Source: Arthrobacter sp. StoSoilB19 (GTDB taxonomy: Bacteria; Actinomycetota; Actinomycetes; Actinomycetales; Micrococcaceae). Taken from it: a stretch of DNA of 64,000 nt. The translations under genes and the position numbers were made by a program. The notes beneath the pieces were generated by a model. That model was given only the letters and a program-made list of their open reading frames with translations, made no database searches and had not been told where the DNA came from. The stretch covers positions 1,302,001 to 1,366,000 of the forward strand of contig NZ_AP024650.1 of NCBI RefSeq assembly GCF_019977275.1. The letters run 5' to 3'. Below, piece by piece: positions 44,611-54,208 of this stretch (positions are counted from its first letter, which is position 1; every line of letters begins with the position of its first letter).

Positions 44611-45411
44611 TCAGGTGGAGAACGGCAGACGCTGCAGCCGTTCCCCGATCTCCGTGTTCCGCCGGTGTGACAGCGACAGCCTGGTGAACTCCCTCTGCCG
44701 CCGTTCAGCCACGACGGCGGCCAGATAGTCGTCGGCGCCCGTGCCCGGAGGCGGGGGCGGAGCCACGTGTGCGGAGAGTTCAGCGGCGATGGCCTGCGCC
44801 ATGCCCGCCCGGGACAGCGGTGCCATCCGGCCGGCCTGGCGGATAAACTGGGCGGCCCTGCGGGCTGTGGCATCCGGAATATGGCCAATATCCGCCGCTG
44901 CAGCCCACGACTGCAGATGGGGTGGAACAAAGACCCGGAGGGCCTGGTCCGCAGGTACCCGGCTGCGGACAGCATAGTTGCCTGCGAGCAAATCGCCGAG
45001 CCGCCTGGACTTGTCGTTGAAGAGCGCCACGGCGAGGGCAAGGCCGCCGAACGTCAGATAGATCTCAAGGAACCCGGTCAGGCCGCGGATCACCGCATGC
45101 CGGAACCGGATGGCGCCGCCGTCCTCACGGACCACCCGCAGGCCCGTGGCCAGCTTACCCAGCGATCGGCCCCGGCTCAGGGTCTCGACGGCCACGGGCA
45201 CCACCACCAGGCAGAACACGACGGCGGCCAGGCCCAGGGCCCGCGCGGCTGCCCCGTCGAGGTCCGCGCCTGCGGCCGACAGGCCAATCATGACCAGCAC
45301 CAGCAGGACTACGTGGACGATTGCGTCGATAAACAGGCCCAGGGCCCGGGCGGCGAAGCTCGCCGGCCGGAGCTCCAGCACCACTGCCTCGCCGGTGATT
45401 ATCGGGCTCAC
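44611..45411 (-). CDS. RDD family membrane protein
   Basis: 266 aa. Four hydrophobic segments with the Arg-Asp-Asp motif region ARALGLFIDAIV and RDGGAIRFRHAVIRGL; a cytoplasmic C-terminal half with Arg-rich and Ala/Pro-rich parts. Members may be sodium/proton antiporters or assembly factors; no function is set. GTG 45411 is chosen over the longer frame to 45453. It is convergent with the transpeptidase gene and divergent from spoIIM. Confidence 0.85.
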   Translation of the reverse strand: MSPIITGEAVVLELRPASFAARALGLFIDAIVHVVLLVLVMIGLSAAGADLDGAAARALGLAAVVFCLVVVPVAVETLSRGRSLGKLATGLRVVREDGGAIRFRHAVIRGLTGFLEIYLTFGGLALAVALFNDKSRRLGDLLAGNYAVRSRVPADQALRVFVPPHLQSWAAAADIGHIPDATARRAAQFIRQAGRMAPLSRAGMAQAIAAELSAHVAPPPPPGTGADDYLAAVVAERRQREFTRLSLSHRRNTEIGERLQRLPFST

Positions 45412-45487
45412 ACTGCATCCCTGCCCTTCGCATCTGGTGGTTCGAACGATCACATGGTGCAGACGGTCAAATTCTAATGCCGGGCGC

Positions 45488-45493
45488 TAGGCT
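45488..45493 (+). promoter_or_regulatory. Leaderless -10 of the SpoIIM-like gene
   Basis: TAGGCT, six bases before GTG 45500. Confidence 0.5.
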
Positions 45494-45499
45494 GTAGCC

Positions 45500-46492
45500 G
45501 TGGACATGGATGCCTTCGCCGCCGTCAATGCGGACAAGTGGGCGCGCCTGCGTAAGCTTGCCGGCAAGGGCAGGCTCACCGGAGCCGAAGCCGACGAATT
45601 GCTGGCGCTGTACCAGTCCACGTCCGGCCACCTGTCGCTGGTCCGTTCCATGGCGCCGGAAAGCGGACTCTCCGCGTCCCTCTCGGCCACGCTGGCCCAG
45701 GCACGGACCCGCTTCACCGGCGCCCGCTCGAATGCCTTGGCTGACCTTGCACGGTTCTTCGTCGTGGCCCTGCCGGCGGCCCTGTACCGGCTGACCTGGC
45801 TGACCCTGGCCTGCGGCACCGCTTTCGTGCTCATCGCTGCCGCGTACGCCATCTGGATCGGGACGTCCCCCGAAGCCCTCCGGGCCGTGGCCTCGGAAGC
45901 CGCTGCCGCCCAGTACGTGAACGAGGACTTCATCAATTACTACTCGGAGAACCCGGCAGCGTCCTTTGCCGGTGCCGTCTGGACCAATAATGCCTGGATC
46001 AGCGCACAGGCCGTGGCCCTGGGGATCACCGGTGTGTGGGTGCCAATGATCCTGTTCAGCAATGCCCAGGGAGTGGGCATTGCAGCGGGCATCTTCGCGT
46101 CTGCCGGCAAGTCCGACGTCTTCTTCAGCTACATCCTGCCGCACGGGCTCATGGAGCTCACCGCCGTCTTCGTTGCCTCCGCAGCAGGCCTTCGGGTCTT
46201 CTGGGCAATGGTCGCACCCGGACCACGGACCAGGGGCCGCGCCGTCGCGGAAGAGGGCAGGTCACTGATTACGGTGGCCCTGGGGCTCGTGGTGGTGCTG
46301 TTCGTCTCAGGCCTGGTGGAAGGGTTCGTCACCCCCAGTCCGCTGCCGGCCTGGGCCAGGATCGGAATCGGGGCGGCGGTTCTCAGCGCGTATTGGGTCT
46401 ACGTCCTGGTGTGGGGCAGGCGCGCCTGCCTTGCAGGGGAGCGCGGCGACCTCCGCCGCGAGGATGCCGGCTACACGGAAATCGCTGCCTGA
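45500..46492 (+). CDS. SpoIIM (stage II sporulation protein M)-family membrane protein
   Basis: 330 aa. The N-terminal 85 residues are hydrophilic (coiled-coil-like), followed by five to six hydrophobic segments of the SpoIIM/DUF95 type, with VPMILFSNAQGVGIAAGIF and PHGLMELTAVFVASAAGLR matching the family. Arthrobacter does not sporulate; in non-sporulating actinobacteria SpoIIM-like and RDD proteins are paired, as here (divergent). Function unknown. Confidence 0.87.
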   Translation: MDMDAFAAVNADKWARLRKLAGKGRLTGAEADELLALYQSTSGHLSLVRSMAPESGLSASLSATLAQARTRFTGARSNALADLARFFVVALPAALYRLTWLTLACGTAFVLIAAAYAIWIGTSPEALRAVASEAAAAQYVNEDFINYYSENPAASFAGAVWTNNAWISAQAVALGITGVWVPMILFSNAQGVGIAAGIFASAGKSDVFFSYILPHGLMELTAVFVASAAGLRVFWAMVAPGPRTRGRAVAEEGRSLITVALGLVVVLFVSGLVEGFVTPSPLPAWARIGIGAAVLSAYWVYVLVWGRRACLAGERGDLRREDAGYTEIAA

Positions 46493-46616
46493 ATCGTTGT
46501 AATCCTGACGGGGTGGTTCCTCGCCCGGCGGAACTTCCGGACGGTAGGCTCGACTGCAGAATGAATCGCACCGGCTGACTGGGACCGGTGCGGAACCCAA
46601 CGGAAGTGACGCTGCT

Positions 46617-47930
46617 GTGAATGACGAGACACCGGCCCGCGCCAAAAGCGCCACGCCGCAGCCGGAGCCGTTCCTGGACACGTCCGGGGACTCCGACGAG
46701 CCCGCATTTTCCTGGCTGACGCCCGCTGCCGGGGACAAACCGGCCCGGAACGAACCGGCCGGGGACAAACCGGCCGGGGACAAACCTGCCGCTGGCAAGC
46801 CAGGCGGAGAAAAGCCAGCCGGCGACAAGCCCGGCATCAATAGGACCGGCCCCGACGAGGCCGGCGGACACGCCGGCCGGAACCAGGCAGCGGCAGGAAG
46901 CAAGGCCGCCCAGCCAGGAAGCCGGGCCGACCGCAAGGCCGCGGAAGCCGCCGTCGGATCCTCCGCCAACGGCTCCTCCACCGCCGGAGCCCCAGCCGCC
47001 GCAGCTGCCGCCTCCCGCAGGCCCGCGGAACACACTTCCGCCGCGGGCTCCGCCGCGGCCGGGCCCGGCACCGGTTCGCCGGTATTCAAGGAACCCCTTC
47101 CCACGTCAGCACTGCACGTCCGTCCCCCCGAGGAGGAAGTGGAGCGCCGCAACGCCCAGCGCGAAAGCGCCGCGAACGCCAAACCCGTGGCACCGCGTGT
47201 CATGCAGGTTTTGCTGGCCATCATCTACCCGGTAATCCTGCTGATCCTGGCCGTCCGGGCGGTGACCAGCCCGCTTTTTCTCTGGGTGGAGTACAACCGT
47301 CCCGGGTTCCCCGGTGACGGGTACGGCTTCAACACCGACGACAGAATGACGTACGGCTCCTATGCGGTGGACTACCTGAGCAACTGGGCGGGCCCCAGGT
47401 ACCTGGGCGATCTGGTGCACCGCGGCGGCGAAAAGCTCTTCAAGGACGGCGAAGTCAGCCACATGGCCGACGTCAAGGTTGTCATCCTGTCCACCTTTGG
47501 TGCCGGTGCACTGCTGCTCCTCCTGGCGCTGACCGCCATCCTGTACCTGCGCAAACGCAGCACCGGCGGGATCCGGCGCGGCCTCTTCGCCGGTTCCATC
47601 ATCACGCTGGCACTGATCCTGGGCCTCGGCACGCTGGCGGCCCTGGGCTGGCAGCAGTTCTTCACCGAATTCCACCGGGTCTTCTTCGCCGCCGGGTCCT
47701 GGACCTTCAGCCTGGATGACACCCTGATCCGGCTGTTCCCCAGCCAGTTCTGGATCGACGCCGGCATCGCCATCGCGGGCCTGGTGCTCCTGGCATCCAT
47801 TGTGACGATGGTCCTCACCTGGCCCACTCGACGCCGCCGCGGTATTGCGCAGCAGGCAAAGCCGGCCAGGGCGGATCAGGACAAGGCGGACCGGGAAAAG
47901 ACGGGGCCGGCCACGGCGGATCAGCCGTAG
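46617..47930 (+). CDS. TIGR01906 family membrane protein with repeat-rich N-terminus
   Basis: 437 aa. Residues 1-175 are disordered, with about four to six tandem GDKPA/GEKPA-type repeats (about residues 40-80) and then Ala/Ser/Gly-rich low complexity. Residues about 198-420 are the TIGR01906 core with four to five membrane segments; the DNA-based start is GTG 46617. The C-terminus is basic, then Lys/Asp-rich. Function unknown; the family is membrane-bound. Confidence 0.8.
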   Translation: MNDETPARAKSATPQPEPFLDTSGDSDEPAFSWLTPAAGDKPARNEPAGDKPAGDKPAAGKPGGEKPAGDKPGINRTGPDEAGGHAGRNQAAAGSKAAQPGSRADRKAAEAAVGSSANGSSTAGAPAAAAAASRRPAEHTSAAGSAAAGPGTGSPVFKEPLPTSALHVRPPEEEVERRNAQRESAANAKPVAPRVMQVLLAIIYPVILLILAVRAVTSPLFLWVEYNRPGFPGDGYGFNTDDRMTYGSYAVDYLSNWAGPRYLGDLVHRGGEKLFKDGEVSHMADVKVVILSTFGAGALLLLLALTAILYLRKRSTGGIRRGLFAGSIITLALILGLGTLAALGWQQFFTEFHRVFFAAGSWTFSLDDTLIRLFPSQFWIDAGIAIAGLVLLASIVTMVLTWPTRRRRGIAQQAKPARADQDKADREKTGPATADQP

Positions 47931-49750
47931 ATTCCGGCAATCTCCGCCTGAAACTCTTGGACCACTGCGGAACGCTTCAGCTTCAGGGACGGTGTGAGGT
48001 GCCCGGACTCGACGCTGAACTCGGCGTCCAGAAGCCTGAACGTGCGCACCGATTCGGCTTTGGACACCATCCGGTTGGCCAGGTCCACTGCCTCCTGCAC
48101 CGCAGCCAGGACGGCGGGATCGTTCGCGGCTTCGCTGAGGGGGAGGGGAGGAAGGCCCCTTTCGGACCGCCAGTTGGCAACGCCCTCCGGGTCCAGGGTC
48201 AGCAGGGCTGACACGAACGGTTTGCCGTCGCCCACCACCACGGCGTGGGCCACCAGTTGGTGGCTGCGGATCTTCTCCTCCAGCGGCCCGGGCGCCACGT
48301 TCTTGCCGCCGGCCGTGACCAGGAGGTCCTTTTTGCGTCCCGTGACGGTAAGGAAACCGTCCTTGTCGAGTTCACCGAGGTCTCCGGTACGGAAGAATCC
48401 GTCCACGAACGCCTCGGCGTTAGCCTCCGGATTGGAATGGTAGCCCCGGAAAACACCGATTCCCTTGACCAGGATTTCGCCGTCTTCGGCCACCCGGATG
48501 GTGGTGCCCGGGATGGGAATGCCCACCGTTCCCACTTTGGTGCGGGAAGGCGTATTCGCGGTGCATGGCGCCGTGGTCTCGGTCAGCCCATACCCCTCCA
48601 GGACGGGAATGCCTACGCCACGGAAGAAATGGGCATCCTCGGAAGCCAGGGGACTGGCCCCGGACACGGTGTATCCCACCTCGCCACCCATCGCCTGGCG
48701 CAGCCGCGGGTAGACCAGCCGGTCATAGATCCCGTGCCTGATCCGGCTCAACCGGCCCGGACCAGGCCCCTCGCCGCGGCTGTGCCGGTCCTGTTCGCGT
48801 GAGTACTCGATGGCGGCGGCCGCTGCGGCGTCGAAGAGCCTGCCCTTGCCTGCCACAGCGGCCTTGTGGGCGGCCGTGGCCCTGACCTTTTCGAAGATGC
48901 GCGGCACCACCAACAGGAAGGTGGGGCGGAACGTGCCGAGGTCTTCGAGGAGCTGGGCGGCCCCGGGGGTATGCCCCAGCGTTGCCCCTGCGGCAAGGCA
49001 CACCACCTGGACGGCGCGGGCCAGCACGTGGGCCAGCGGCAGGAACATCAGGGTGCGGGCCTGGTCCTCCTGCAGGATCTCGGGCAGGAACGCAACGATG
49101 TTCTTGGCCACCAGGGCAAAATTCCCGTGCGTGATCTCGCACCCTTTGGGCTTACCCGTGGTGCCCGATGTGTACACCAGGGAGGCGAGGTCGGCCAACC
49201 CCACGCGGCTGCGGTGCCGCTCCAGTTCAGCATCACTGACTCCGGTGCCCGCAGCGGCGAGGCTGGCAAGGTCCGGGGCCTCGCCGTCGTAATCCATCCG
49301 CACCACGTTGACCAGGCGGTCGCTGAGCTCGGCGCAACCGGCCACCACTCCGCTGACCAGCTGCACCGTGGCCCGGTCACCGGCGAAGACGCGGCGGACC
49401 CCTGCGTCCTGGATGATCCACTCCACCTGGCTGGCCGAGGACGTTTCGTAGATGGGCACCGTCACACCGCCGGCGAACCAGATGGCGAAGTCCACCAGGG
49501 TCCATTCGTACGAGGTGGGCGACATCACGGCCACCGTGTCGCCGGGCTCCAGGCCCCCGGCGATGAGCCCCTTGGCCAGGGCGCTGACGTCCTGGAGGAA
49601 TTTTTGCGCGGGGATATCCACCCAGCCGTTGGGGCCCTTCCGCCGGTACAGGGCGTGGGCCGGGTTGGCGGCGTGCTGCTCCAGCAGCAGGTCAGTCACG
49701 TTGCTGTTGGCCTCAAGCTCAACCAGCAGTTCCGTGCTCGCTTCTCTCAC
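47921..49750 (-). CDS. Long-chain fatty-acid-CoA ligase (AMP-forming)
   Basis: Activates fatty acids through acyl-AMP to acyl-CoA; 609 aa. Motifs: ATP-binding SLVYTSGTTGKPKG (about 175), GYGLTETTAP (about 395), and the hinge FRTGDLGELDKDGFLTVTGRKKD (about 485). It fits the FadD15 type. GTG 49750 follows GGAGACCT and begins VREASTELLVEL; upstream frame overlaps the mannosyltransferase. It overlaps the convergent TIGR01906 gene by ten bases. Confidence 0.93.
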   Translation of the reverse strand: MREASTELLVELEANSNVTDLLLEQHAANPAHALYRRKGPNGWVDIPAQKFLQDVSALAKGLIAGGLEPGDTVAVMSPTSYEWTLVDFAIWFAGGVTVPIYETSSASQVEWIIQDAGVRRVFAGDRATVQLVSGVVAGCAELSDRLVNVVRMDYDGEAPDLASLAAAGTGVSDAELERHRSRVGLADLASLVYTSGTTGKPKGCEITHGNFALVAKNIVAFLPEILQEDQARTLMFLPLAHVLARAVQVVCLAAGATLGHTPGAAQLLEDLGTFRPTFLLVVPRIFEKVRATAAHKAAVAGKGRLFDAAAAAAIEYSREQDRHSRGEGPGPGRLSRIRHGIYDRLVYPRLRQAMGGEVGYTVSGASPLASEDAHFFRGVGIPVLEGYGLTETTAPCTANTPSRTKVGTVGIPIPGTTIRVAEDGEILVKGIGVFRGYHSNPEANAEAFVDGFFRTGDLGELDKDGFLTVTGRKKDLLVTAGGKNVAPGPLEEKIRSHQLVAHAVVVGDGKPFVSALLTLDPEGVANWRSERGLPPLPLSEAANDPAVLAAVQEAVDLANRMVSKAESVRTFRLLDAEFSVESGHLTPSLKLKRSAVVQEFQAEIAGIYG

Positions 49751-49817
49751 AGCAGGTCTCCGTTTCCGCTGCCATGCCGCGGCAGCGGCTCCTTCAGGTC
49801 TCTGTTGCCATCCTGCC

Positions 49818-51545
49818 CTAGATCCAGGATGGCATCCACATCCGGACCTTCCAGTCGACGTACGGGATGACCTCGCCGGTCCAGATCGGGTAGAAAAACG
49901 CCGACAGCAGGAGCGCCGCCGCCAGGAACAGGACCACCAGATACATGCCGGAGCGACGGCGCCACGGCGGATCCGTGGCCCGGCCCAGGACCAGCCCCAG
50001 GCAGTACACCAGGGCCAGGACCAGGAACGGCTCAAAGGACACCGCGTAGAAGTAGAACATGGTCCGCTCCGGATACATGAACCATGGCAGGTAGCCCGCG
50101 CCCACCCCGGCCAGCACTGCCCCGGCGCGCCAGTCCCGGCGTCCCACCCACCAGAACAGCAGGACCACCAGCGAGATGGCTGCTGCCCACCAGATCAACG
50201 GGTTACCGACGGACAGGATGGCGGAGGTGCACTTTTCCACGTCACAGCCCGGGGTGCCCTGGGGCGGGGATTCATAGAAGAACGACGTCGGCCGTCCCAT
50301 CACCAGCCAGCTCCAGGCGCTGGCCTGGTAGGGGTGCTCGGAGCTCAGGCCCTGGTGGAACTTGTACGCTTCCAGGTGGTAGTGGACAAGGGACCGGACG
50401 GAGTCGGGCAGCCAGCCCCATTCCGCTGACGGGTTGCTCTCCGCCCAGTGACGGTAGTAGGCATTGGCCGAAAGGAACCAGCCGGTCCAGGTGGCCGAGT
50501 AGACAATGGCTGCGACGGGCACGGTGGCCGCGAAGGCGGGAATTCCGTCCCGGATCACGCCGCCGCTGATCCAGCCGCGGATGCCCGCCACCCGTCGGGC
50601 GTTGAGGTCCCACAGCACGGTCAGGAGGCCAAAGCCCGCCAGGAAGAACAGGCCGGACCACTTGGTGCCCACGGCCAGGCCCAGGCAGACCCCCGCGGCC
50701 ACCCGCCACCAGCGCACGCCCAGCCACGGTCCGGCCAGCAGCGCCCGGGCCGGGGGCTGTCCGCCGTTCGTGGCGGCGGCATGGGCAAGCCGGGCCGCCA
50801 GGCGACGGCGCCCGTCGTCGCGGTCCATCAGCAGGGCTCCGAACGCGGCAAGGATCCAGAACGTGAGAAAGATGTCCAGCAAGGACGTCCTGGACATCAC
50901 CAGGTGGTGGCCGTCGACGGCGAGGAGCAGCCCCGCGGCACCCGCGAGCGGAAGCGAGCGGAACAGTTTCAGGGCGATCAAGGACACCAGCAGCACCGTG
51001 AGGGTGCCGGTGAGGGCTGCGGCGAAGCGCCAGCCAAAGGGATTCTCCGGCCCGAACAGCCACATCCCGGCCGCGATCATCCACTTGCCCGCCGGTGGAT
51101 GGACGACGTATTCGGGAGTGTTCAGCAGGACGTCCGGATTGCCGGCATTAAAGGAATCATTTGCCTTGTCCGGCCAACTGCGCTCATAGCCGCTCATGAG
51201 GTAGGAGTAGGCGTCCTTGACGTAGTACGTCTCGTCGAACACCAGCTTGTGCGGCACTTCCAGGCGGATGAACCGGAGGAGGCCGCCGGCCACCGCCGTC
51301 AGGACCGGGACCAGGACGAACCACAGCCGGAGCGACGGCGGATAATCCCGCCAGGACATGCCGGTACCAATGAGCCTTGCCCGCAGTGCCTCCACCGTGA
51401 ACGCCTCATCAGGCCGGCTGATCCAGGGGCGGGCGGCCTTACCGCCGGGTGCCGTCCCGGTTGCCCCGGCTTCGGCCGGGGATCCCGCGGCGTTGGGTTT
51501 CCCGGGCCCCGTGGGCCGCGTCGAAGTCTGCGTCACGAGCCCCAT
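49818..51545 (-). CDS. Protein O-mannosyltransferase (PMT family)
   Basis: Transfers mannose from polyprenyl-phosphate-mannose to Ser/Thr of exported proteins, 575 aa. About 11 membrane segments; catalytic DE motif in VFDETYYVKDAYSYL (about residue 111) and HPPAGKW (about 165) are conserved. A hydrophilic, Pro/Ala-rich N-terminus of about 60 residues is present. ATG 51545 follows AAAAGGTAGC. Divergent from rsmI. Confidence 0.92.
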   Translation of the reverse strand: MGLVTQTSTRPTGPGKPNAAGSPAEAGATGTAPGGKAARPWISRPDEAFTVEALRARLIGTGMSWRDYPPSLRLWFVLVPVLTAVAGGLLRFIRLEVPHKLVFDETYYVKDAYSYLMSGYERSWPDKANDSFNAGNPDVLLNTPEYVVHPPAGKWMIAAGMWLFGPENPFGWRFAAALTGTLTVLLVSLIALKLFRSLPLAGAAGLLLAVDGHHLVMSRTSLLDIFLTFWILAAFGALLMDRDDGRRRLAARLAHAAATNGGQPPARALLAGPWLGVRWWRVAAGVCLGLAVGTKWSGLFFLAGFGLLTVLWDLNARRVAGIRGWISGGVIRDGIPAFAATVPVAAIVYSATWTGWFLSANAYYRHWAESNPSAEWGWLPDSVRSLVHYHLEAYKFHQGLSSEHPYQASAWSWLVMGRPTSFFYESPPQGTPGCDVEKCTSAILSVGNPLIWWAAAISLVVLLFWWVGRRDWRAGAVLAGVGAGYLPWFMYPERTMFYFYAVSFEPFLVLALVYCLGLVLGRATDPPWRRRSGMYLVVLFLAAALLLSAFFYPIWTGEVIPYVDWKVRMWMPSWI

Positions 51546-51579
51546 GCTACCTTTTGCGGCTGCGGAGACCCGGCGGCAG

Positions 51580-51585
51580 TAGGCT
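51580..51585 (+). promoter_or_regulatory. Leaderless -10 of rsmI
   Basis: TAGGCT, six bases before GTG 51592. Confidence 0.5.
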
Positions 51586-51591
51586 TGGTGG

Positions 51592-52467
51592 GTGGACCCG
51601 AACCCCAGCCCCCTTTCCGAACCCGGCCCTGCGACCGCGGGACGGATCGTCCTTGCCGCCACTCCCATCGGGAACACCGGAGACGCCTCGGCCCGCCTCG
51701 TGGAACTGCTGGGCACTGCAGACATTGTGGCCGCTGAGGACACGCGGCGCCTCCACCGTCTGGTCCAAAGCCTGGGCGTTGACGTGGCGGGCCGCGTCAT
51801 CAGCTACCACGAGCACAATGAGGCCACCAGGACCGCTGAGCTCCTTGACCACGTGCGCTCCGGCAGCACGCTCCTGATGGTCACTGACGCCGGGATGCCG
51901 TCGGTATCCGACCCCGGCTTCCGGCTGGTGGAAGGCGCCATTGCGGCGGGACTTCCCGTCACCGCGGTTCCCGGACCGTCCGCGGTCCTCACGGCCCTTG
52001 CGTTGTCGGGCCTGCCCACGGACCGGTTCTGTTTTGAGGGATTCCTTCCCCGCAAGGCCGGCGAACGGGCCTCCCGCCTGGCGGACCTTGCCGGGGAGCG
52101 GCGCACCATGGTGTTCTTCGAGGCGCCGCACCGGCTCGAAGCCATGCTGCGTGCGCTGCGCGAGAGGTTCGGGCCGGACCGGCCCATCGCAGTCTGCAGG
52201 GAACTGACGAAAACGTACGAGGAAGTCATCCGCGGCACTGTTGGCGAACTGCTCCAGTGGGCCGAGGACACGGAGGTCCGCGGCGAGATCGCCGTGGTGC
52301 TCGGCGGGGCTCCTGAGCAGGCGGCCGGCACCCCGGAGGACCATGTGGCTGCCGTCAATGAGCTGGTGTCCCAGGGCATCCGGCTCAAGGAGGCCGTCGC
52401 CGCCGTCGCCGAAGACGTCCGGGTCAGCAAGAGGGAGCTCTACTCGGCCGTCCTGGCGGCCCGCTAG
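51592..52467 (+). CDS. rsmI: 16S rRNA (cytidine(1402)-2'-O)-methyltransferase
   Basis: SAM-dependent enzyme methylating the 2'-OH of C1402 in the ribosomal P site. 291 aa, tetrapyrrole-methylase fold: VLAATPIGNTGDAS (SAM loop), AAEDTRRL, and VPGPSAVLTALALSGLPTD. The C-terminal part (230-291) is present. GTG 51592 with TAGGCT six bases upstream indicates a leaderless transcript. Confidence 0.95.
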   Translation: MDPNPSPLSEPGPATAGRIVLAATPIGNTGDASARLVELLGTADIVAAEDTRRLHRLVQSLGVDVAGRVISYHEHNEATRTAELLDHVRSGSTLLMVTDAGMPSVSDPGFRLVEGAIAAGLPVTAVPGPSAVLTALALSGLPTDRFCFEGFLPRKAGERASRLADLAGERRTMVFFEAPHRLEAMLRALRERFGPDRPIAVCRELTKTYEEVIRGTVGELLQWAEDTEVRGEIAVVLGGAPEQAAGTPEDHVAAVNELVSQGIRLKEAVAAVAEDVRVSKRELYSAVLAAR

Positions 52468-52492
52468 CCGGGCCACGGTCCGCTTTCGGCGC

Positions 52493-52508
52493 CTGTGCAG
52501 GTGCACAG
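52493..52508. repeat. Perfect palindrome upstream of the dehydrogenase gene
   Basis: CTGTGCA-GG-TGCACAG. It lies 26 bases after the rsmI stop; either a small hairpin or an operator. Confidence 0.5.
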
Positions 52509-52562
52509 CGAAGCCGCGATTCCGCAGTGCGCATCGGCGTAGACCATAGCCATGCCCCGCAG

Positions 52563-52583
52563 TAGTCTGGCTGTTAATCAGCC
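52563..52583 (+). promoter_or_regulatory. Candidate -10 and operator of the dehydrogenase gene
   Basis: TAGTCT (52563-52568) is directly followed by GGCTG-TTAAT-CAGCC (52569-52583). A hairpin or binding site at the transcription start is likely; the leader would be about 75 bases. Confidence 0.4.
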
Positions 52584-52648
52584 CCATGATCCCGGTCACT
52601 CCGGCCGCGGCGATGGGCTGCCACAACCCTACTGACGAGGGAGTCATC

Positions 52649-54148
52649 GTGACTGTCACTGCACAGCCGGCCGTTTCCGCCGAGCGCGAAACCCGGCTTT
52701 TGGCCTCCGTTCCCACCGGGCTGCTCATCAATGGTGAGTGGCGCGACGCCGCCTCAGGCAAGACGTTCGACGTCGAGGATCCCGCCACCGGGAAGGTGCT
52801 GCTGAGCATTGCCGACGCCGGCCCCGAGGATGGTGCGGCAGCCCTCGATGCTGCCGCGGCTGCCCAGGAATCCTGGGCAAAGGTGCCGCCGCGCGAACGC
52901 GGGGAGATCCTGCGCCGGGCCTTCGACCTGGTCACCGAACGTGCAGAAGACTTCTCCCTCCTGATGACCCTGGAAATGGGCAAGCCGCTGGCCGAGGCCC
53001 GCGGCGAAGTAACCTATGGCGCCGAGTTCCTGCGCTGGTTTTCCGAGGAAGCAGTCCGGGCTTTCGGCCGGTACTCGGTCTCGCCGGACGGCAAGTCCCG
53101 CCTCCTGGTCACCAAGAAGCCGGTGGGCCCCTGCCTGCTGATCACCCCGTGGAACTTCCCGCTGGCCATGGCCACCCGCAAGATCGCCCCGGCCGTCGCC
53201 GCCGGCTGCACCATGGTATTGAAGTCGGCCAACCTGACGCCCCTGACCTCCCAGCTGTTCGCTGCCGTGATGCAGGAGGCCGGGCTGCCTGCCGGCGTCC
53301 TGAACGTCATCCCCACCTCAACGGCCGGTGCCACCACCGGGCCGCTGATCAAGGATTCGCGCCTGCGCAAGCTGTCGTTCACCGGTTCCACCGAGGTGGG
53401 ACGCCGGCTGCTGGCCGATGCGTCCGAAACCGTGCTGCGGACCTCCATGGAACTGGGCGGCAACGCCCCGTTCCTGGTCTTCGAGGACGCTGACCTGGAC
53501 GCGGCCGTTACCGGCGCCATGCTGGCCAAGCTGCGGAACATGGGCGAGGCGTGCACCGCAGCCAACCGCTTCATCGTGCACGAGTCCGTAGCCGGGGAGT
53601 TCGCGGAGAAGTTCGCCGCGAAGATGAAGGACATGACCACCGCCCGCGGCACCGAGCCCGAGTCCAAGGTGGGGCCGCTGATCGACGCCAAGAGCCGGGA
53701 CAAAGTCCACGAACTGGTCTCCGACGCCGTCGCCTCCGGCGCGAAGGCCGTCCTGGGCGGCGCACCGGTAGAGGGACCGGGCTACTTCTACCAGCCCACC
53801 ATCCTCTCCGGCGTCACCGAAGGCACCCGGATCCTCTCCGAGGAAATCTTTGGCCCCGTCGCTCCGATCATCACCTTCTCCACCGAGGACGAAGCCGTCC
53901 GCCTGGCCAACAACACCGAATATGGGCTGGTGGCCTACGTCTTCACCAAGGACCTCAACCGCGGCATCCGGATGGGCGAGAAACTCGAAACCGGCATGCT
54001 CGGCCTGAACGCCGGCGTCATCTCCAACGCCGCGGCGCCCTTCGGCGGCGTGAAGCAGTCGGGCCTGGGACGCGAAGGCGGCCTCGAAGGCATCGAGGAA
54101 TACCTATACACCCAGTACATCGGCATCGCCGACCCCTACGCCGGCTAG
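52649..54148 (+). CDS. gabD: NAD(P)-dependent succinate-semialdehyde dehydrogenase
   Basis: Oxidises succinate semialdehyde to succinate, the last step of GABA breakdown; 499 aa aldehyde dehydrogenase. Motifs: PWNFPLAM, FTGSTEVGRRL (NAD loop), ELGGNAPFLVFEDADLD (catalytic Glu) and MGEACTAANRF with the active Cys (about residue 304). The closely related class could include other semialdehyde substrates. GTG 52649 follows GACGAGGGAG; no gabT is nearby. Confidence 0.9.
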   Translation: MTVTAQPAVSAERETRLLASVPTGLLINGEWRDAASGKTFDVEDPATGKVLLSIADAGPEDGAAALDAAAAAQESWAKVPPRERGEILRRAFDLVTERAEDFSLLMTLEMGKPLAEARGEVTYGAEFLRWFSEEAVRAFGRYSVSPDGKSRLLVTKKPVGPCLLITPWNFPLAMATRKIAPAVAAGCTMVLKSANLTPLTSQLFAAVMQEAGLPAGVLNVIPTSTAGATTGPLIKDSRLRKLSFTGSTEVGRRLLADASETVLRTSMELGGNAPFLVFEDADLDAAVTGAMLAKLRNMGEACTAANRFIVHESVAGEFAEKFAAKMKDMTTARGTEPESKVGPLIDAKSRDKVHELVSDAVASGAKAVLGGAPVEGPGYFYQPTILSGVTEGTRILSEEIFGPVAPIITFSTEDEAVRLANNTEYGLVAYVFTKDLNRGIRMGEKLETGMLGLNAGVISNAAAPFGGVKQSGLGREGGLEGIEEYLYTQYIGIADPYAG

Positions 54149-54172
54149 TTCCGGAAGTTTCGCAGAAATCAA

Positions 54173-54201
54173 GTGCCGGCCGGGGTTTCCCCGGCCGGCA
54201 C
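54173..54201. terminator. Bidirectional terminator between gabD and tgpA
   Basis: GTGCCGGCCGGGG-TTT-CCCCGGCCGGCAC, a perfect 13-bp stem between convergent genes. Confidence 0.82.
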
Positions 54202-54208
54202 CTGCCGT

